DNA of 64,000 bases, from the NCBI RefSeq assembly GCF_002091955.1, contig NZ_MKKY01000048.1, positions 1 through 64,000 of the forward strand, read 5' to 3'. The stretch is from Rhodococcus sp. 1168 (GTDB taxonomy: Bacteria; Actinomycetota; Actinomycetes; Mycobacteriales; Mycobacteriaceae). The notes beneath the pieces were generated by a model. The model was not told the DNA's origin, did not search any database, and saw only the letters and a program-made list of their open reading frames with translations. Numbering within the stretch: position 1 is the stretch's first letter; every line of letters begins with the position of its first letter. The translations under genes were made by a program, and so were the position numbers. Shown here piece after piece: positions 1-7,869 of this stretch.

Positions 1-161
1 TGACAGCCACAATCTCGAGGGGTTCAGGCCGACACGTCAGCAGGAAGAAAGATCGAGGCTAGTAACGCGTCGTTGCTATTTGCGCTTATGCCACACAGCC
101 GGTTGTCTGCAGTCCCGGTTGCGACCGCCTTTCATGTGTACGTCGATGCCGAAGAGGTTTC

Positions 162-1367
162 ATGTCCCAACGCCGACCATTCGGGGCGATTATTGCCCTG
201 GTGTTGACCATGCAGGTCCTGAGTAGCGCAAATGCGTTCGCCCAACCTGTCGATACACCAGCCCCACTTGAGGTGCCCGATTCGCCCACTGTGCCTGGGG
301 AGCAGTTGCCGGGTCCCGCGCCAGCTCCGGAACAGCTTCCGACTCCCGATTCCGAAATCTTCGTTCGCAGTCTACCGATTGTCCAGGTCACCGATCCTGC
401 GGAGATTCAACGGATCGGCGATTCAGCGATTCAGGAATCTGCGCAACAACAACGATCTGCGACCCCTATCCAGGGGTGCAACAACACCCGCTTCAAATCG
501 TGTGGGGTGTACATCGCTCCAATCCTGCAGTACCGGAGGGGGACGGACGGCGTCGCGGTTCCTTTTGGAACGTTGAATGTGAACATCACCCTCGTCATGT
601 CGTCGTCGGTCAACAACCGCCAATCCAATATCTTCGCGTACTTCGAGAGCGAGATCGAATGGGGAACACCGATAACAACAGGTACTTTCACCTTCACTCC
701 TTCGAAAGTGGGACCTGATGGAATCCAAGCTCCTATCGCCGAGATGCGTACGTTCAATCTGAATCCACCTGGGGTGATTTCGTACGAGCAATACCCCGAG
801 TTCTCCAAGCTCACGACGAGCAGCATCGGCTGGTCGACGTACACGTTCGCCTGGACCTCCGTCATCGCAGGCACCATTCAGGAAGGTCCGCCGCCTGGAA
901 CGTTCTACACGGAGCAGCGGATCCGCTGCGACAGTACGGCAGCGTTCGGCGCAGCCGGATGCGTCAATCCGACAAACTATCCCACGGTCTACTACAACAA
1001 GGCTGTTATCCCGACTATCACGCAACACGTTCTCGACCGTCAAGCCATAACCGGTGAGGGCCGCCCGTTCGGGTCGTCTCTCACACGGACGAACAAAGAC
1101 GGAATCGACCTAAACCGCGACATATCGTGCCCGGCCTCACAACTTCGACGGCTCGAACTGTTGGGAGAAAAGCCGGGACCGGACGAGATGGAGAATCCCT
1201 CGTGCGATGAGTACCCGCTCGCTTCCTCCGATCAGGGCGGGTCCGGGGCATCTGTTCGATGGGTTCCGTTGAAAGAAAACAATTCTCAAGGCGGAACGAT
1301 GTCCCAATTCTATAAAGGAAACCGCGTGATGGTCGGTGACAACTTCTACGTCAATGCCTTCAACTGA
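162..1367 (+). CDS. Secreted protein of unknown function
   Basis: A 401-residue protein with a clear N-terminal Sec signal (basic MSQRRPF start, hydrophobic core, cleavage probably near ANAFAQP, residues 24-29). A proline-rich stretch follows to about residue 70, then a globular region with scattered cysteines (for example GCNN and KSCG near residues 104-114) and many aromatic and Thr/Ser residues, suggesting an extracellular beta-rich fold. I do not recognise the family. The start is supported by GAAGAGG upstream of the ATG. It lies 47 bp ahead of a second secreted protein on the same strand, so the two are probably co-transcribed. A cell-envelope or secreted role is inferred only from the signal peptide. 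Confidence 0.75.
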   Translation: MSQRRPFGAIIALVLTMQVLSSANAFAQPVDTPAPLEVPDSPTVPGEQLPGPAPAPEQLPTPDSEIFVRSLPIVQVTDPAEIQRIGDSAIQESAQQQRSATPIQGCNNTRFKSCGVYIAPILQYRRGTDGVAVPFGTLNVNITLVMSSSVNNRQSNIFAYFESEIEWGTPITTGTFTFTPSKVGPDGIQAPIAEMRTFNLNPPGVISYEQYPEFSKLTTSSIGWSTYTFAWTSVIAGTIQEGPPPGTFYTEQRIRCDSTAAFGAAGCVNPTNYPTVYYNKAVIPTITQHVLDRQAITGEGRPFGSSLTRTNKDGIDLNRDISCPASQLRRLELLGEKPGPDEMENPSCDEYPLASSDQGGSGASVRWVPLKENNSQGGTMSQFYKGNRVMVGDNFYVNAFN

Positions 1368-1414
1368 CCGCCCAGTTTCAGTTCATTCCCTCCCGACCAG
1401 AAAGCAGAGTCATC

Positions 1415-2191
1415 ATGAAAGTACGTTCAGCACGTAAGGCCCTGGCAGTCGGCGCACTCTTGAGTGCAGCTGTAATCCTCGCACCAGGTACCGCAAATGC
1501 AGCCGCAGTGACCGGGTGGGTCGGTCCCGCGGGAAGCAACGGCGGCGGCATCCAGTTTTTGAACACCTCTACCATCATCAACTCACCCAACCTGACCGCA
1601 CAGTCGAAGATCTACTCAGTCTTTGGCCAGACAGCCCCTCCAGGAGACATCGGCGTCCGCGCCCGCCTGTTCAAGAGCGGGGTCTTGTGCGAGGCGATCG
1701 ACTATAAGTACAACGCATTCCCAGCACCAGAGCTAACAGTCGGCACGACGAAGACCTGTGGTACCGGTTCGTACAACAGCCACGGATTCACCGCCGTGTG
1801 GAACGGCACCAATGCCTACCGGCAGGCCCTGACGTTCCCCAGCAACCCTCTCGACTGGACAGCTCCGGCCGCCCGATCGGCAGAACCCTCGACCGATAGC
1901 GGCGATACCGTCGCAGAATCCGGCACGAACGATCAGGGCCAAACGTACGGACAAGGTGATGCCGCCAGCGACGCTGAGTTGCCCGACCTCGTCGCGGCGT
2001 TCGGAGATGATGGTACCGCTGGCTATATCGAGAAGTCTGCGCTTCAAAGCGCGGTAGCGTCGCCGGCGGAAGCGACAGCGCTAGAACGGCAGACCATCGG
2101 CGGCGTGGACGTCTACGGCTCTGCGCCCAGGACGGTGCCGGTCTTCGCTGAGGACGGCATGACGAAGATCAGTGACTTCACGATCTCCTGA
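1415..2191 (+). CDS. Secreted protein with C-terminal repeat-like domain, function unknown
   Basis: A 258-residue protein. Residues 1-30 form a signal peptide (basic start, hydrophobic core, AxA-type site at GTANAAA). The mature N-terminal half is rich in Gly, Asn, Ser and Thr with two cysteines (VLCEA, KTCGT) that could pair outside the cell. A low-complexity acidic linker of about 30 residues follows. The last 70 residues (PDLVAAFGDDGTAGYIEK through PRTVPVFAEDGMTKISDFTI) resemble an unnamed domain I associate with exported actinobacterial proteins, in which a PDL-GDNG-GY segment precedes a terminal PVY-DG-T-I-F strand; that comparison is from memory. It sits in tandem with the secreted gene upstream, and a strong hairpin follows the stop. 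Confidence 0.75.
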   Translation: MKVRSARKALAVGALLSAAVILAPGTANAAAVTGWVGPAGSNGGGIQFLNTSTIINSPNLTAQSKIYSVFGQTAPPGDIGVRARLFKSGVLCEAIDYKYNAFPAPELTVGTTKTCGTGSYNSHGFTAVWNGTNAYRQALTFPSNPLDWTAPAARSAEPSTDSGDTVAESGTNDQGQTYGQGDAASDAELPDLVAAFGDDGTAGYIEKSALQSAVASPAEATALERQTIGGVDVYGSAPRTVPVFAEDGMTKISDFTIS

Positions 2192-2196
2192 AGAAT

Positions 2197-2236
2197 CGAC
2201 TCCTGCCGAGTGTGCGCGTGCACTCGGCAGGAGTCG
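2197..2236. terminator. Bidirectional terminator hairpin
   Basis: A perfect 16-bp inverted repeat (arm CGACTCCTGCCGAGTG) with an 8-base loop lies between two convergent stop codons and is followed on the + strand by TTGTCTTACTT. It probably ends both the secreted-protein operon and the opposing gene. Confidence 0.85.
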
Positions 2237-2241
2237 TTGTC

Positions 2242-3060
2242 TTACTTACTTGCCTGCTGCTGTTCTGGGGTAGGCATACGTGTCATGAGGGCTGTTATGG
2301 GGGCCAGAGTGTCCGGGTCCAAGTACACACCCCACCTGCCGTACGAAATCGGCAGACCGAAGACCAGGGCCGATCCCCCATCGCGGGTGGCGTCGATTGT
2401 CTCGTCGAGTCCTAGAACTTCCTCAAACATCCAATAATTGTCTCGCCCGGAAGCGTAGTACTCATGCGTCGCACGAAGATCCGGTGCCAGCTTTGCCTCC
2501 CACTCGCTGCGTGACTCTTTTTCGAGGTCGCTGCGGTACCGCGCAAGAATCGTCTCTGTCAGGTTGCCGTCTGCGGCCGCCTCGAGGAGGCGCTGTTTTG
2601 TCACTATGCGGGTGGTGGTCTGCGGTGAACCGAAACCGCGGAAGATGCCATCGCTGTCCGCGGCGTTCTGGTAGTCGGCGAAATCGAGATTGGCGATGGA
2701 CAAGTTGTTCTCGACGTCTGCCAACACTGCCGGCATAACTCGAAACGCCGGCATCGGCTCACTGCCTCCGCTGTTGCGGATATCGATTGCCAGGATAGGC
2801 ATTTCGGAGCTTTCGAATGTTTGGCGGTCGGCGATGAACGCGTAGGTCGGCGGGGGTGCTTGCAGGAGGCTGATCACCTCGGCCGGGGACGCGCTTTCGA
2901 ACGACGTATCGTCGATCAACGTCAACGTCGCCCGAACCTCAGTACCGTCTGATTGCGTGTGGCTTTTCGACGCTGCGGCAACGATGTCGTCCCACGACCC
3001 CTGATCACCGAAATAGGTTCTGATCAATAATGATTCGCCCTCGTGCGCTATTTCGACCAT
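2242..3060 (-). CDS. DUF6924-like protein
   Basis: From the ATG at 3060 the protein is 272 residues. Residues 1-140 match the pattern I know from DUF6924 proteins: an N-terminal LLIRTYFGDQGSW strand/helix, a central TYAFIADRQTF strand, FRVMPAVLADVENNLSIANLDF, and a closing GIFRGF. The C-terminal 130 residues are charged, helical and not recognised. There is no signal peptide, so it is cytosolic. The open frame continues upstream to 3492 without a stop, which would add 144 residues; I prefer the inner start because the recognisable domain begins there and AGGGG lies just ahead, but the spacing is short. It converges on the secreted-protein pair. Confidence 0.6.
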   Translation of the reverse strand: MVEIAHEGESLLIRTYFGDQGSWDDIVAAASKSHTQSDGTEVRATLTLIDDTSFESASPAEVISLLQAPPPTYAFIADRQTFESSEMPILAIDIRNSGGSEPMPAFRVMPAVLADVENNLSIANLDFADYQNAADSDGIFRGFGSPQTTTRIVTKQRLLEAAADGNLTETILARYRSDLEKESRSEWEAKLAPDLRATHEYYASGRDNYWMFEEVLGLDETIDATRDGGSALVFGLPISYGRWGVYLDPDTLAPITALMTRMPTPEQQQASK

Positions 3061-3734
3061 GGCCCCTACGTTACAAGACTCACTCCAATCGGTGCAGGGG
3101 ATGTAACCGTTGATCCGACATGACTTCTGACCTCTTGCGGACCTATAGTCCGCGCTGCTGCCAAGACCAAATCGGGCGATAGAACAGCGAGAAAGGCCGA
3201 GGTCGGAGGGAGCCTGGCCGGGGCCGACGCTCAATTTCTCAATATCGGTGCGGTTTACCGAACCGAATATGGCGGCGTGAGCAGGGGCCGCGGAGGTCGC
3301 GGGCATATTGTCGAGTGTGTATCGGCGGGCCCGCGGTCTCGACGCTGCGAAGCGTGCGTTCACGCAGGCGCGGTAGTCGTCGTCTGACCCGTGAATCGCT
3401 ACCGATGCCAGCGAGGTCAAGGCCGGGCGATCACATGGAGCAGGTAAAAGCCCGGCTCGTTCACGCAACTCTGCCGCCATGTCCTCCCACAAGGAAGGGG
3501 ATGGGGTGAGCTCGCACTCATGAACCCAGCCCGGAATTGAGTAGCGCTGTCACCGACGCTCCTCGATCTGAGAACCCGCAGTACGTTGTCGTCACAGAGA
3601 TGCCTGTCAGGACGTAAGGTGCGTCTTCATCCCCCAAAACGGGGGGCTGGTGTAGATAGGTCCTCCAGCGAGAGGTGTTCTGATCGCGCTCGTGAGTAGG
3701 GGTCCCCGAACTCGTGCTTCGCTACGGTGGACCC
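3061..3734. other. Region without an assigned gene; open in-frame extension on the minus strand
   Basis: Bases 3061-3492 stay open in the frame of the DUF6924-like gene, and codons around 3330-3400 look coding-like (GC-rich third positions). This could be the true N-terminus of that gene or the remnant of an older one. Bases 3493-3734 show no gene; the end holds a possible -10 (TACGGT, 3723-3728) six bases ahead of the next ATG. Confidence 0.4.
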
Positions 3735-4559
3735 ATGAGCCTTCCTCGACCTACGCCCGACAGCACAGCCGTCGTCACGGGGGCCTCCTCCGGAATCGGG
3801 GCAGCGATTGCCCGCGAACTCGCCGGCCGTGGGCACGGCGTGACCCTCGTGGCGCGAAGCGGTGAAAAGTTGAGAGCCCTGGCCGAGGAACTGAATGCAC
3901 GCGGAGTCCGAGCGGAGGTCCTCGCTGCGGACCTGTCCGAGCGATCGGCGCGAAGCGAACTACTGGGCCGAATCGAGGCACTGGGACTGGTACCGGACAT
4001 CCTGGTGAACAACGCAGGCCTGTCCACTCTCGGGCCTGTCGCATCCTCGGACCCCGAAGCCGAATTGAACATGATCGAGGTCGACGTGGCTGCTGTCGCC
4101 GACCTCTGCAGCCGATTCCTGCCAGGCATGACAGCGAGAGAACGCGGCGCCGTACTGAACGTCGCATCGACCGCGGCCTTTCAGCCGCTCCCCGGTCAGG
4201 CCGGGTACGGCGCGTGCAAGGCATTCGTCCTCTCGTACACACAAAGTCTCAGTGGCGAGCTGCACGGAACCGGAGTTACCGCGACGGCTCTGTGCCCCGG
4301 ACCGGTGGATACCGGATTCGGTGAGACAGCGGGCTTTTCGAAAGAAGATGCCGAGGCTGCACTTCCGTCCGTGATGTGGGTGTCGCCCGAAGATGTCGCA
4401 AAGACCGCCGTCGACGGCATGGCGAAAGGCCAAATGGTCGCGATACCCGGCGCCATCAACCGAATCGCGTCGATATTCGCCCAGGTGACGCCTCGAAAGC
4501 TGTTGGTACCGATCCTCGCTCGCAACCATCCAGGCCTACGCAAAGGATCCGCTTCATGA
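3735..4559 (+). CDS. Short-chain dehydrogenase/reductase
   Basis: A classical SDR of about 274 residues. The Rossmann glycine motif TGASSGIG lies near residue 16, NNAG near residue 90, and the catalytic pair appears as YGACK with an upstream Ser in NVAST. It reduces or oxidises a carbonyl/alcohol substrate with NAD(P)(H); the substrate cannot be told from sequence. I chose the ATG at 3735 over the start 21 bp upstream because the SDR fold begins here and TACGGT sits six bases before it, which would suit a leaderless mRNA. Its stop overlaps the next start (ATGA), so the two are translationally coupled. Confidence 0.85.
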   Translation: MSLPRPTPDSTAVVTGASSGIGAAIARELAGRGHGVTLVARSGEKLRALAEELNARGVRAEVLAADLSERSARSELLGRIEALGLVPDILVNNAGLSTLGPVASSDPEAELNMIEVDVAAVADLCSRFLPGMTARERGAVLNVASTAAFQPLPGQAGYGACKAFVLSYTQSLSGELHGTGVTATALCPGPVDTGFGETAGFSKEDAEAALPSVMWVSPEDVAKTAVDGMAKGQMVAIPGAINRIASIFAQVTPRKLLVPILARNHPGLRKGSAS

Positions 4560-5050
4560 CCCGCGAATTCTCTGTGTCCGACAGCGCAGTCATCAACGCT
4601 GACGCCGCCACTCTCTACGCCGCCATCAGCGATCCGACACAGATGGGTGGCTGGAGCCCGGAAAACCTTGGTGCCGTGGTACACAACCCCCGCGAAAGCG
4701 CTTACGTCGGAATGGTATTCGACGGAAAGAACAAGCGTGGGCGGGCACGCTGGATTACCCGATGCACCGTCACTGTCGCAGATCCCGACTCGGTGTTCGA
4801 GTTCCGCGTCCACGCGATCGGCGTGAAGACTCCCCGCTTCAAGGGCGCCAACGCGACGTGGCGGTACGACTTCGAACCGGTTCCCGGTGGCACCAAGGTC
4901 ACCGAGACATGGACCGACGACCGCACGAAGTGGCCCGATGCCGTAGCGCTCGTGTTCGACAAGATCGCCACGAGCGGAAAGACGTTCCCTCAGTTCCAAC
5001 GTCGGAACATCGCGAAGACCCTCGACAATCTGCACAAGCGTTTCGGCTGA
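4556..5050 (+). CDS. SRPBCC-family protein
   Basis: A 164-residue protein with the START/Bet v 1-like layout: an N-terminal strand (EFSVSDSAVINADAATLYAAI), the SDPTQMGGWSPE turn, a central mixed sheet and a long C-terminal helix (FPQFQRRNIAKTLDNLHKRF). Such proteins bind hydrophobic ligands or act as cyclases/aromatases; no specific ligand can be assigned. The ATG overlaps the SDR stop by four bases, implying a shared operon and perhaps a shared substrate. It converges on the DinB gene with only a 4-bp gap. Confidence 0.8.
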   Translation: MTREFSVSDSAVINADAATLYAAISDPTQMGGWSPENLGAVVHNPRESAYVGMVFDGKNKRGRARWITRCTVTVADPDSVFEFRVHAIGVKTPRFKGANATWRYDFEPVPGGTKVTETWTDDRTKWPDAVALVFDKIATSGKTFPQFQRRNIAKTLDNLHKRFG

Positions 5051-5054
5051 GCAG

Positions 5055-5561
5055 CTACTTCCGCTCGAACAAGCCCCGTACATAGGCCGCTTGTCCACAG
5101 TGTTGGAGGTCATCGGACGCCACCGACACCAGCCGCACACCGAGTGTCACCGGGGGATCCCACTGCTCGTCGACGACGCGATCGAGATCCTCGGCCGTCA
5201 GCGAGCCGAGATATGCGACGGTCCTGGCGTGCACCGCGTCGTGGTAGCTGCGGAGAAGGTCGGCGTCGGCGCTCACCCGAGCGACATCGTCGGAGCTGTG
5301 GCCGTAGCCGATCGCAGCCCTATCGAACGGTAGGCCGAATCTGCCCTCCCAGCCATCCGAGGTCCATACCTGCTCTCCTCCTTCGCCGCCGGCCACGTGA
5401 TCATCCTGAACGCGTGTCGAGTGCCAGATCAGCCACGCAATCGTGTTGGCCTGCGGGTCCGGCCTGAAGGTGAGTGCCTCGGGAGGAATGTCGTCGAGAA
5501 TGTCGTGTACGACTCCCTTGATGCGATCGAAAGCCTCGATGAGTACTCCGGCGTGATTCAC
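5055..5561 (-). CDS. DinB-family protein
   Basis: A 168-residue DinB/DUF664 four-helix protein. The N-terminus (VLIEAFDRIKGVVHDIL), AWLIWHSTRVQDDHVAG with a metal-type His, and the C-terminal VSVASDDLQHCGQAAYVRG with a second conserved His are typical. In actinobacteria this fold includes mycothiol-dependent S-transferases and isomerases, but the substrate is unknown here. The start is GTG with AAAGGA about 8 bases upstream. The gene appears monocistronic, with about 120 bp to the divergent oxidoreductase. Confidence 0.85.
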   Translation of the reverse strand: MNHAGVLIEAFDRIKGVVHDILDDIPPEALTFRPDPQANTIAWLIWHSTRVQDDHVAGGEGGEQVWTSDGWEGRFGLPFDRAAIGYGHSSDDVARVSADADLLRSYHDAVHARTVAYLGSLTAEDLDRVVDEQWDPPVTLGVRLVSVASDDLQHCGQAAYVRGLFERK

Positions 5562-5684
5562 CTGGATTGTCCTTTCGAAATACGGTGGAGATGACGTGGG
5601 ACTTACCTACTCAGGCGTGCATACCCGACCGAACAATTTTCATGACCGGAATTTCTATCGCTGCATAACCGGTTGCACCCTGAC

Positions 5685-6704
5685 ATGAAGGCAATCACGT
5701 ACACCAGGACCGGCGACACCTCCGTACTCGATCTCGTGGACCGAGAGATACCCGAACCAGGCCCGGGCGAGGTTCGAGTGAAGGTCGCCGTATCCGGGGT
5801 CAACCCCACCGATTGGAAGAACCGGACAGGCGCGCGCCCCGGGGACGCACTCGACTTCGACGAGGTCGTGCCCAACCAGGACGGTGCAGGGACCGTGGAT
5901 TCGGCCGGCGCCGGCGTCGAGGGTCTGGCCGTCGGGGACCGGGTGTGGCTGTACCTCTCACAGCACCGGAGGCCGACCGGAACGGCACAGGAATACACCG
6001 TCGTCCCGGCCGAACGCGTCGTACGACTCCCAGAACACGTCAGTTTCGACGTCGGGGCCAGCCTCGGCGTGCCCGCCATGACAGCCCACCGCGCACTGAC
6101 GGTCTCCGAAGACGGCCCCTCACGGTTGCATCCCGGCGCGCTCGCCGGCAAGACAGTCTTGGTTGCAGGTGGTGCGGGAGCGGTCGGCCATGCGGCGATC
6201 CAGCTCGCACGCTGGGCGGGAGCAACGGTCGTCACTACTGTCAGTGGCCCGGAAAAAGCAGCCCTCGCTACTGGCGCGGGTGCACACCACGTCGTCAACT
6301 ACACAACCGGTGATGCCGCTGTCTCGATCCGAGCCATCGCCCCGGACGGGGTCGATCTGGTGATCGAGGTTGCCCCGGCGCAGAACGCGGAACTGAATGC
6401 CCGCGTCATCTCCACGCGTGCCTCGATTGCCGTGTACGCCAACAACGGCGGCAACACGATCACCCTCGATATACGACCGAACATGGTGCTCAACACTCGC
6501 TACCAATTCATTCTGCTCTACACCGTCGGAGAGGCCGCCCTGAAGGCAGCTCGAGAAGACATCAACGCTGCAGCAGGTGCAGGTGTTCTCGCGGTCGGCG
6601 AGAGCGCCGGTCTACCGTTACACCGGTTTCCCTTGTCCGGCACAGCCGCTGCGCACGAGGCAGTTCAGAACGGCGTGACCGGCAAAGTTCTCATCGATGT
6701 CTGA
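5685..6704 (+). CDS. NADPH:quinone oxidoreductase-like, zinc-independent MDR protein
   Basis: A 339-residue medium-chain reductase/dehydrogenase. The GroES-like domain begins MKAITYTRTG and contains VSGVNPTDWKNR; the Rossmann domain carries VLVAGGAGAVGHAAIQLA (the GxGxxG equivalent) and then VVTTVSGPEKA. The structural-zinc cysteine cluster is absent, consistent with the quinone reductase branch, which transfers hydride from NADPH to quinones or enones. The ATG at 5685 fits the family start better than the TTG four codons upstream. Electron acceptor specificity cannot be read from sequence. Confidence 0.88.
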   Translation: MKAITYTRTGDTSVLDLVDREIPEPGPGEVRVKVAVSGVNPTDWKNRTGARPGDALDFDEVVPNQDGAGTVDSAGAGVEGLAVGDRVWLYLSQHRRPTGTAQEYTVVPAERVVRLPEHVSFDVGASLGVPAMTAHRALTVSEDGPSRLHPGALAGKTVLVAGGAGAVGHAAIQLARWAGATVVTTVSGPEKAALATGAGAHHVVNYTTGDAAVSIRAIAPDGVDLVIEVAPAQNAELNARVISTRASIAVYANNGGNTITLDIRPNMVLNTRYQFILLYTVGEAALKAAREDINAAAGAGVLAVGESAGLPLHRFPLSGTAAAHEAVQNGVTGKVLIDV

Positions 6705-6779
6705 CGCACCACAAGGCACCATTTGCCGAAACAGCAAAACAACTTGCTCATCTACGGATGCGTCGGCATTGTCGTAGAC

Positions 6780-7403
6780 ATGCACACACACGACGACGCT
6801 CAGGCAGTCTTCGACCAACCGTTCTGGGACAACCTGTATTCGGAACGACCGAACATCTGGAGCGGCCACGCCAACCAGGTCCTGATCACCGAGGCGTCGA
6901 AGCTCACACCAGGAAGCGCCCTCGACGTCGGCAGCGGCGAAGGCGCCGACGCGTTCTGGCTCGCGGACAACGGCTGGAAGACCACCGGCGCCGACATCTC
7001 CCCCATCGCCCTCGAACGTGCTCGGCAGGCACAGGGCGGCCGAACCGTGGCGTGGCTCCACCGCGATCTCACCGAGTGGGCTCCGCCAGCCACGTCGTTC
7101 GACCTGGTCAGTGCCCACTTCTTTCATCTGCGACCCGCCCAGTTCCAGCCTGCTGTTCTTCGCTTCGGCGACGCAGTCACCTCGGGCGGACACCTCCTGA
7201 TCGTCGGACACAGTCCCTCCGACGCCCTGGCCTCGCAGCATGGACACGCCGAAATCCTCTTCACAGCCGACGAGGTCACCGCACTGTTCCCCACCGAGGA
7301 ATGGTCCGTCGTCGTTGCCGAGGATCGTGCGCGAATCGGCACCACCCCCGAGGGGGAGCAAGTCGAGCGCGTCGACGCCGTCGTGTTGCTTCGTAAGCTC
7401 TGA
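6780..7403 (+). CDS. Class I SAM-dependent methyltransferase
   Basis: A roughly 207-residue methyltransferase. The N-terminus (FWDNLYSERPNIWSGHANQVL) is followed by motif I, ALDVGSGEGADAFWLA, the motif II acidic residue in TTGADIS, and a post-I helix (IALERARQAQG). LVSAHFFHLRPAQF marks the motif IV area. The substrate is unknown; the short form with a WSG-N segment resembles TehB/UbiE-like detoxification methyltransferases. I use the ATG at 6780, since the upstream TTG extension has no methyltransferase features. It follows the quinone reductase by 75 bp. Confidence 0.85.
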   Translation: MHTHDDAQAVFDQPFWDNLYSERPNIWSGHANQVLITEASKLTPGSALDVGSGEGADAFWLADNGWKTTGADISPIALERARQAQGGRTVAWLHRDLTEWAPPATSFDLVSAHFFHLRPAQFQPAVLRFGDAVTSGGHLLIVGHSPSDALASQHGHAEILFTADEVTALFPTEEWSVVVAEDRARIGTTPEGEQVERVDAVVLLRKL

Positions 7404-7435
7404 CCTCGGGAGGACGGAATACAGGGGCAACTAGA

Positions 7436-7813
7436 GTGATGGCGATGTCCATGCCGCTCCGCCACTGGTTGACTCTGCCACTGCGCTACTACGTGCCACT
7501 GGCTCTCGCACTGATCGCCGCGATGATCATTCTGTTCACCCCCGCGTCGGGCGTCCCCAGCGGATTCACCCACAGCGACAAAATCATTCACTTCACGCTC
7601 TTCTTCGCACTCGCGTACACCTCACGAGTCGCAGCGGTGTCGGCGTTGCGGACCGTCCTCTGGACGACAACTTTCGCGATAGCGTCCGAGATCCTTCAGG
7701 CCGTCCTGCCGTTGGGCCGTAGCGGTTCCCTCCTCGACGCAGCATTCGATGTGGCAGGTGCGGCCGTGGGGTGCTCGTTGCCACGCGCGTGGTTCCGGTT
7801 CACTCCGCTATAG
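7436..7813 (+). CDS. VanZ-family membrane protein
   Basis: A 125-residue protein with about four hydrophobic segments. The second contains the VanZ-type pattern with charged residues at the membrane face (THSDKIIHFTLFFALAYTS), followed by AIASEILQAVLPLGRSGSLLDAAFDVAGAAVG, which matches the conserved E-x-x-Q and S-x-x-D-x-x-x-N/D-x-x-G pattern. VanZ proteins are linked to envelope glycopeptide resistance in some bacteria, but most members have no known function. The start is GTG (7436) or the adjacent ATG; AGGGG lies about 8 bases ahead. Confidence 0.82.
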   Translation: MMAMSMPLRHWLTLPLRYYVPLALALIAAMIILFTPASGVPSGFTHSDKIIHFTLFFALAYTSRVAAVSALRTVLWTTTFAIASEILQAVLPLGRSGSLLDAAFDVAGAAVGCSLPRAWFRFTPL

Positions 7814-7869
7814 ACTGACAGCACGCTCCGGGGGTTCTCGGCTCGCACGCCACTTCTGGAAGGGTCACC

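Noticed and set aside
1-161. Possible end of an upstream gene or an RNA gene at the left edge
   Set aside because: The window starts with TGA, but too little sequence is present to support any gene and no RNA fold is evident.
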